A stretch of 64,000 bases of DNA, taken from Symsagittifera roscoffensis. Taxonomy: Eukaryota; Xenacoelomorpha; Acoela; Convolutidae. This document shows, piece by piece, positions 63,001 through 64,000 of this stretch. The DNA is taken from positions 30,568,318 through 30,632,317 of the forward strand of contig NC_087068.1 of the NCBI RefSeq assembly GCF_963678635.1, in the 5' to 3' direction. The position numbers were made by a program, and so were the translations under genes. The number at the start of each line of letters is the position of its first letter. Position 1 is the stretch's first letter. Below the pieces are notes generated by a model, which had not been told where the DNA came from, searched no databases, and worked only from the letters and a program-made list of their open reading frames with translations.

Positions 63001-63486
63001 GAAAAGAACTCAAAAATCAAACTGCGAAAAATCAAATTTGAGTGTAAACAAAATTTCAATTTGATTTCTTTTAAGTTTGGTTCCTTTCATTTGTTTAAAA
63101 AAGCAAACTCCACTATCGAACAGCAGAAGTAAGAAGGTCACAAAAAATTTTGTTGATTTCTAATGTCGAAAATGAGACTTTAAATTTCTGAAAAATACCG
63201 TTTGATCTTTTTTTCTTCACTTTACATTACTTCAGGAAAAAAAGCGCCAAAAAATTAGAATTTGAATTTCTAAGAACTTGAACGAGATTGATTTACTTCT
63301 TCGAGTTCGAAAATTCAAGAAATTTGAAATAAGTTTAATCAATTTAAATGATGTTTATTTTTTTAAAACTTTTTTCCAACCGTATGTTGGCTATGTTTTC
63401 ATATCCCAAGTGCTATAATTTGTGTTTTTTATGTTATACTTTGCAGCTATACTACTTTGAGAATTCATAACCTCAAGTACAACAAG
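41908..63486 (+). CDS. SLC4-family bicarbonate/anion transporter, 5' part of gene (15 exons, 3' end outside window)
   Basis: Exons at 41908, 42662, 43856, 44468, 44875, 48514, 51535, 52185, 53406, 53848, 55352, 56035, 57012, 62605 and 63447. Twelve of fourteen junctions keep the frame with plausible donors and acceptors, which strongly supports one gene. The first ten exons encode about 540 Ser/Pro/Asn/Gly/Arg-rich, disordered residues. Exons 11-15 match the band-3 cytoplasmic domain: HVYVELQQL, then WAVRGRWVKLEQTVEG, GAWSKPKISSLSFHSI, AVMILDLDKVDMMDISEAIA, as in SLC4 proteins (their V-F-V-E-L, A-R-W-I-K-F-E-E, W-S-K-P-H-V and L-D-L). The ion-conducting membrane domain should follow to the right. 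Whether it is Na-coupled or an exchanger cannot be told. It is oddly long: about 150 residues separate VELQQL from the W-x-x-R-G-R-W segment, against some 15 in familiar relatives. Confidence 0.85.
42088..42612. mobile_element. Foldback element with about 190-bp inverted arms in SLC4 intron 1
   Basis: Left arm 42088-42275 and right arm 42400-42612 are inverted copies: CGACAGCAAATGATCTGAAC against CGACAGCAAATGATCAGAAA; 'CCAGTTTTTTCCGGG' in both; CTTTAAAGATCATTTTGGA against GTTTAAGGACCATTTTGGA. Arm identity is high, higher than in the copy at 41104-41640. It nearly fills the 604-bp intron. Confidence 0.8.
42662..42861 (+). CDS. SLC4-like gene, exon 2
   Basis: Acceptor TTTTTTTGTGCTAG|TTG, donor CTCAG|GTGGGG, phase 0 to 2. 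Encodes LRGANELDDLESLMREVEEI (acidic, helical) followed by a Pro/Ser/Thr/Ala-rich stretch. GC-rich relative to the introns, as for most exons of this gene. Confidence 0.75.
42862..43855. other. SLC4 intron 2, no recognised feature
   Basis: AT-rich. Short frames at 43431-43777 on both strands lack features and are probably chance. Confidence 0.5.
43856..44036 (+). CDS. SLC4-like gene, exon 3 (3' border uncertain)
   Basis: Acceptor TTTTTTCTCAAG|G completes the split codon from exon 2. Encodes SPNSTDIVEEVRSLSRDQLR, then RSSRPVNVAGESSSEDNAAA and QSNNG. The only late GT is at 44037 in AAAAAA|GTTTTTT, which gives phase 0, whereas the next exon needs phase 1. An indel in the A-run, a non-canonical donor or an unseen mini-exon is possible. 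Confidence 0.6.
44468..44615 (+). CDS. SLC4-like gene, exon 4 (5' border uncertain)
   Basis: Acceptor is either AACAAAG| (44468) or GTTGCAG| (44480), both the same phase. Encodes VAEQEVRNNAETLDD, then MSEETTTGRRRRIRRKKSSK, a strong basic cluster. Donor ATTAG|GTTAGC, phase 2. Confidence 0.65.
44875..44995 (+). CDS. SLC4-like gene, exon 5
   Basis: Acceptor TTGCTTTCTAG|A, donor GAAAAA|GTAAAA, phase 2 to 0. Encodes FQDEDDFDGEGGQDNKQKLP (acidic), then RRATLTGRPLMPAVADITEK. Confidence 0.75.
45199..45721 (-). mobile_element. Hairpin-ended repeat R1 (inverted copy) in SLC4 intron 5
   Basis: Reverse-oriented member of the family described at 47745-48292: it begins CAAGACTGCTCGTATCAGGG and ends TTCGTATCGAAAGTCGGAAC. 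Internal landmarks GCGAAATATATCGCGCGTTA and CCCACCCCGAGCACAAATAT match the other copies. Confidence 0.8.
46160..46312 (+). repeat. Hairpin-ended repeat R4, 3' part only
   Basis: It shares GCGTGTGGGGGGATGA and the terminal ATCGGAACATTCAGGGATTT, GCCCTGA, CAAGCAGT with the full copies. Diverged and 5'-truncated. Confidence 0.6.
46960..47492 (+). mobile_element. Hairpin-ended repeat R2 in SLC4 intron 5
   Basis: 533 bp. Starts TTGTTCCGACTTCCGCTACA and ends TCAGGGCTTCGCCCTGATAC plus GAGCAGTCTTG. Same landmarks as R3 (GTGCTCGGGGTGGG, GCGCGATATAATTCGCGCTA). The terminal AGGGCTTCGCCCT can form a hairpin with a TTCG loop. Confidence 0.8.
47745..48292 (+). mobile_element. Hairpin-ended repeat R3 in SLC4 intron 5 (best preserved)
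   Basis: 548 bp. The 5' end TTGTTCCGACTTTCGATACG followed by AAAGTAACGGAA forms a stem (CTTTCG/CGAAAG). Near the 3' end AGTCGGAA mirrors the 5' TTCCGACT, then AGGGCTTCGCCCT forms a second stem and the element closes with GATACGAGCAGTCTTG. There is no coding capacity. Short asymmetric inverted ends plus a 3' hairpin are reminiscent of non-autonomous Helitron-type elements, but no rolling-circle end motif is certain. Confidence 0.8.
48514..48613 (+). CDS. SLC4-like gene, exon 6
   Basis: Acceptor TTCATCTTTAG|TTG, donor GAAG|GTAGGC, phase 0 to 1. Encodes LGKETGKGSSSRGRSNSTPS and SRYLGGVLRQDPE. Confidence 0.75.
48955..49010 (+). repeat. Hairpin-ended repeat R5, 3' tip
   Basis: AGTCGGAGTTTTTAAGGCTC, TGCCCTGATTTGAGCAGAG matches the last 50 bases of the family at 47745-48292. 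Confidence 0.5.
49472..49901. mobile_element. hAT-like MITE with a 22-G run
   Basis: The left end CAAGGGTGGCTCTAGG and the right end, reverse-complemented CAGGGGCGGATATAGGGGGG, are similar to each other and to the CAG-GGGCGG-type ends of many hAT elements. A run of 22 G (49502-49523) lies just inside the left end. No clean 8-bp duplication is visible (AACAATTT against GTCATTTT), so the borders are tentative. The frame at 49736-50104 crosses the right border and is not a gene. Confidence 0.5.
50831..51165 (+). mobile_element. tRNA-derived SINE
   Basis: The head GGGGCACTTAGCATAGTGGT, AAGGCGGTCGCTTTAGAATC reads like a tRNA: A box TAGCATAGTGGT (50839-50850) and B box GTAATCGATCC (about 50880-50890), an RNA polymerase III promoter. 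A tRNA-unrelated body of about 250 bp follows, ending near AACTACAATTAATTAAAAAA. A functional tRNA is excluded because the acceptor 3' half is missing. Confidence 0.8.
51535..51711 (+). CDS. SLC4-like gene, exon 7
   Basis: Acceptor TTGTTTTCTCAAG|AA, donor GGAA|GTGAGT, phase 1 to 1. Encodes IVDRRPNTEPTGLIVPSWAV, then LDLDTGKLKPDAASFRDYQT and FGRPVLPEADTVVENSEG, less repetitive than its neighbours and perhaps structured. Confidence 0.8.
52185..52357 (+). CDS. SLC4-like gene, exon 8
   Basis: Acceptor TTGTTGTTGTTGCAG|AT, donor CAAT|GTAAGT (near-consensus), phase 1 to 0. Encodes SLDDTVPIEIGMRARGGGTR, a Gly/Arg/Val stretch and IDTPNLLIVNDKNRLN. Confidence 0.8.
52358..53405. other. SLC4 intron 8; possible unseen mini-exon; tRNA-like repeat remnants
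   Basis: Exon 8 ends in phase 0 while exon 9 as drawn begins in phase 2, so a short exon may hide here. 53190-53310 contains AGTTCGCTTTCAATCGGAAG and 'GGATGTTCGAGGTCC', a B-box-like word of a tRNA-derived repeat. Confidence 0.4.
53406..53533 (+). CDS. SLC4-like gene, exon 9 (5' border uncertain)
   Basis: Donor GACT|GTGAGT, phase 1, joins exon 10 in frame. Encodes SKKSGRETGGKSLRLPHGTA, then AAGVMDDLPSSSFSNPTGQL. Acceptor TAGCCTTTAG| is plausible, but its phase does not match exon 8; a later CAG at 53421-53423 gives the same phase. Confidence 0.6.
53848..54089 (+). CDS. SLC4-like gene, exon 10
   Basis: Acceptor TTTGTTTGGCAG|TC, donor GCACAT|GTGAGT, phase 1 to 0. Encodes SKYMHSKNRPTIAGARGIGS and a long Asn-rich stretch (NNFNSNRSNKNYQGH, DDHNNNGNNDN) ending QPIPFAH. 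The final His begins the conserved H-V-Y-V-E-L strand of the next exon. Confidence 0.8.
54090..55351. other. SLC4 intron 10 with dispersed repeat and a hairpin
   Basis: 54550-54660 and 55290-55325 resemble 63080-63190 and 63370-63400 in intron 14 (ACTATCGAAC, 'TTTCGAAAGTGG' type and 'GGCTATGTTTT'). 54871-54902 forms a near-perfect hairpin (CCTGCGAACTACAAA against TTTGTAGGTCGCAGG), and the minus strand there reads GGTTCGACCCT, a B-box-like word. Confidence 0.5.
55352..55551 (+). CDS. SLC4-like gene, exon 11 (start of band-3 cytoplasmic domain)
   Basis: Acceptor TTTTTTTCCCGTTAG|GTC, donor CTCAG|GTTCGA, phase 0 to 2. It opens VYVELQQLKSVGADCEILNM, the first conserved strand of the SLC4 cytoplasmic domain, then a Pro/Ser/His-rich insertion not typical of the family. 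Confidence 0.8.
55690..55870. repeat. Dispersed repeat, copy 2 (GTCGAA family)
   Basis: It shares CTTCTCGACCAGGGATTTTT, 'CATGTGTTCGACCCGCCTC' and repeated TTCGACTTT words with 15264-15410. Confidence 0.75.
56035..56252 (+). CDS. SLC4-like gene, exon 12
   Basis: Acceptor CTCCTCACAACTTAAG|T completes the split codon; donor CCAG|GTAGAT, phase 2 to 1. Encodes APGWEQGVEISKRNHGPSSF, a Thr/Ser/Gly stretch and KVLPPPPKP. It is part of the large insertion inside the domain. Another frame is also open here, but only this one joins both neighbours. Confidence 0.7.
57012..57182 (+). CDS. SLC4-like gene, exon 13 (band-3 cytoplasmic core)
   Basis: Acceptor TTTCACCTGTAG|AT. The donor appears to be GAAG|GCAAGT, a GC-AG intron with otherwise ideal consensus; phase 1 to 1. 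Encodes YYWAVRGRWVKLEQTVEGSG, AWSKPKISSLSFHSIIKCRK, LCDEG, the most diagnostic segment for SLC4 (R-W-x-K-x-E, W-S-K-P, L-S-x-H-S). Confidence 0.9.
57183..59189. other. SLC4 intron 13, left part: diverged internal repeats
   Basis: 57700-57800 and 58100-58200 share AATGAACGCAGTGAAGACTC (second copy AATGAACGTAGTGAAGAGTC) followed by GGTGATTT. 58330-58390 resembles the dispersed repeat of introns 10 and 14. No gene seen; the minus-strand frame at 58752-58976 has no recognised relative. Confidence 0.5.
59270..59470 (+). pseudogene. pol: Decayed gypsy RT fragment
   Basis: Reads LAEFQKAIDLTLIKFEISFA and CLDTILIVTKCSKEEQKN, recognisable as the RT motif C region, in which the catalytic Tyr-x-Asp-Asp is changed (C-L-D-T). 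Stops follow. Inactive. Confidence 0.75.
59816..60030 (+). pseudogene. pol: Decayed gypsy RNase H fragment
   Basis: Reads AIEHLKYYLHGKNCTLIIEH, QTLIGPLTSKISK and RWIDRLIPFSFHMKYLAGSK, the C-terminal half of a Ty3/gypsy RNase H. The T-D-H position is I-E-H here, so a catalytic Asp is lost. Confidence 0.75.
60205..60910 (+). pseudogene. pol: Decayed gypsy integrase fragments
   Basis: 60205-60360 retains the zinc-finger region (ILDSLHLTLPDAAAML, WFPHAHRTIVQMAQSC, a stop, then CTEE). 60575-60853 retains the core's second half: KNIKLFFALVDNHISIKLVE, RMIQTLKRGLGVMRI, FASNRAEIIKTLRITPH. The Glu of the triad (L-V-E-R) is kept; the middle is lost or stop-ridden. Confidence 0.75.
60940..61923 (+). pseudogene. 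pol: Decayed gypsy pol C-terminus, basic tail
   Basis: 60949-61152 and 61411-61923 are open for 67 and 170 codons. The second is strongly basic and Pro/Arg/Lys-rich (KRSSRKKIPERN, KKKRQSRHHQ), as in the tails after gypsy integrases. Assigned by position only. Confidence 0.45.
62605..62773 (+). CDS. SLC4-like gene, exon 14
   Basis: Acceptor CCCCTTATTTAG|CT, donor AAACG|GTACGC, phase 1 to 2. Encodes VMILDLDKVDMMDISEAIAD, RLNESGDVF and KYRNLFFQILRRADK, matching the L-L-D-L-x-x-x-x-L helix and following helices of the SLC4 cytoplasmic domain. Confidence 0.85.
62774..63446. other. SLC4 intron 14 with a dispersed repeat
   Basis: 63080-63190 and 63370-63400 match intron 10 (ACTATCGAACAGCAG type; 'TTGGCTATGTTTTCAT'). 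No gene. Confidence 0.5.
63447..63486 (+). CDS. SLC4-like gene, exon 15 (40 bp)
   Basis: Acceptor TATACTTTGCAG|C completes the split codon; donor AACAAG|GTATTT, phase 2 to 0. Encodes YTTLRIHNLKYNK. A small exon supported by the frame on its left side and by good splice signals; the next exon is outside the window. Confidence 0.65.
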
Positions 63487-64000
63487 GTATTTTTCTCTGC
63501 CTCTGTCTCCTCTGTTTTTTTCACGAACGGGTGTTTTGTTTCTGTGTTTTGACAAAACAGTTTAGGATATCTGCTCTACTTTCTTCTTCCTGAAAGCTTC
63601 AAATTTTTGTCAACAAAGTTTTGAACAATGGTTCTCGTTGCAGGATTTCAGCGGTATTCAGTTTGGTTGAGAAATCTTGCGCAGAGGCTTGGTACCCGGA
63701 AAAAATTATTTTTAGCAAGGATATCGTCCCGGGTTGATAAAAAATGCTTATCACACACTTCCATACTATGGAAAAAATGCTTATCATATATGAACATCGT
63801 TTGAACTTACTAAATGCTTTTTTCAAAAGTTTTCGAACAAAATTTGTTTATCGAAAAAAATGCTTATCATACCAATTTCATGGAATGGAAATCGTATGAT
63901 AAACATTTTTTGGCAAAAAAAATGAAAAATGGGCCAATTTGATCTATCTTAATCAGAAAACGAGTCAAGCTCATCTAAATATACCAAAAAAAACAGTTTT
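63487..64000. other. Right edge: intron sequence with ATGCTTATCAT repeats
   Basis: ATGCTTATCACAC, ATGCTTATCATATA and ATGCTTATCATACC occur at about 63746, 63778 and 63860, and GTATGATAAAC in reverse at 63895. Similar words occur at 51240-51400. No exon recognised. Confidence 0.5.

Noticed and set aside
1-64000. CRISPR arrays or bacterial operons
   Set aside because: No short regularly spaced repeats with unique spacers and no ribosome-binding-site-led gene clusters; introns and retroelements show a eukaryotic nuclear genome.

Overview
The window reads as nuclear DNA of an invertebrate animal. It is AT-rich, has no compact operon-like genes, carries one multi-exon gene with GT-AG introns (plus one apparent GC-AG intron), and is dense in retroelements, MITEs and tandem repeats. 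The species cannot be named from the sequence. The only recognisable host gene is an SLC4-family bicarbonate/anion transporter on the + strand. Its coding start is at 41908 and it runs off the right edge, with 15 exons seen. They encode a long, apparently disordered N-terminal extension followed by the start of the band-3 cytoplasmic domain; the membrane domain lies beyond the window.

Layout. 1-551: minus-strand reverse-transcriptase remnant. 1.05-5.57 kb and 6.85-10.04 kb: two degenerate Penelope-like elements (PLEs) on the minus strand, each with RT, a GIY-YIG-type endonuclease and flanking direct repeats (pseudo-LTRs). Between them lie GATA-type simple repeats and a MITE with about 68-bp inverted arms. 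10.04-15.24 kb: a tandem array of a 1.55-kb unit, about 3.3 copies. 15.2-18.67 kb: no gene, but a 457-bp MITE with a perfect 9-bp target duplication.

18,672-37,345: a giant (18,674-bp) Ty3/gypsy-like LTR element with two 410-bp LTRs that look identical, TG..CA ends and a 4-bp target duplication. Besides gag, protease, RT, RNase H and integrase it carries two ORFs upstream of gag and a compact set downstream of pol: two tiny hydrophobic proteins, a 392-codon frame without any ATG, an envelope-like glycoprotein, and a 602-residue protein of unknown family. Several neighbouring frames touch or overlap (ATGA twice). gag and pol are interrupted by frame changes and in-frame TAA codons although the LTRs match, so this copy may have been born defective or mobilised in trans. 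This element is the most novel object in the window.

37.35-41.8 kb: no gene; palindromes, a degenerate GTCGAA-rich repeat, a tandem duplication and foldback elements. 41.9-63.5 kb: the SLC4 gene. Its introns hold foldback elements, a cluster of hairpin-ended repeats, a tRNA-derived SINE, a hAT-like MITE with a 22-G run, and a decayed Ty3/gypsy pol (59.2-62.6 kb) from a different lineage than the giant element. The region is a typical accessory landscape: one host gene expanded by its introns, and successive layers of mobile DNA of different ages.
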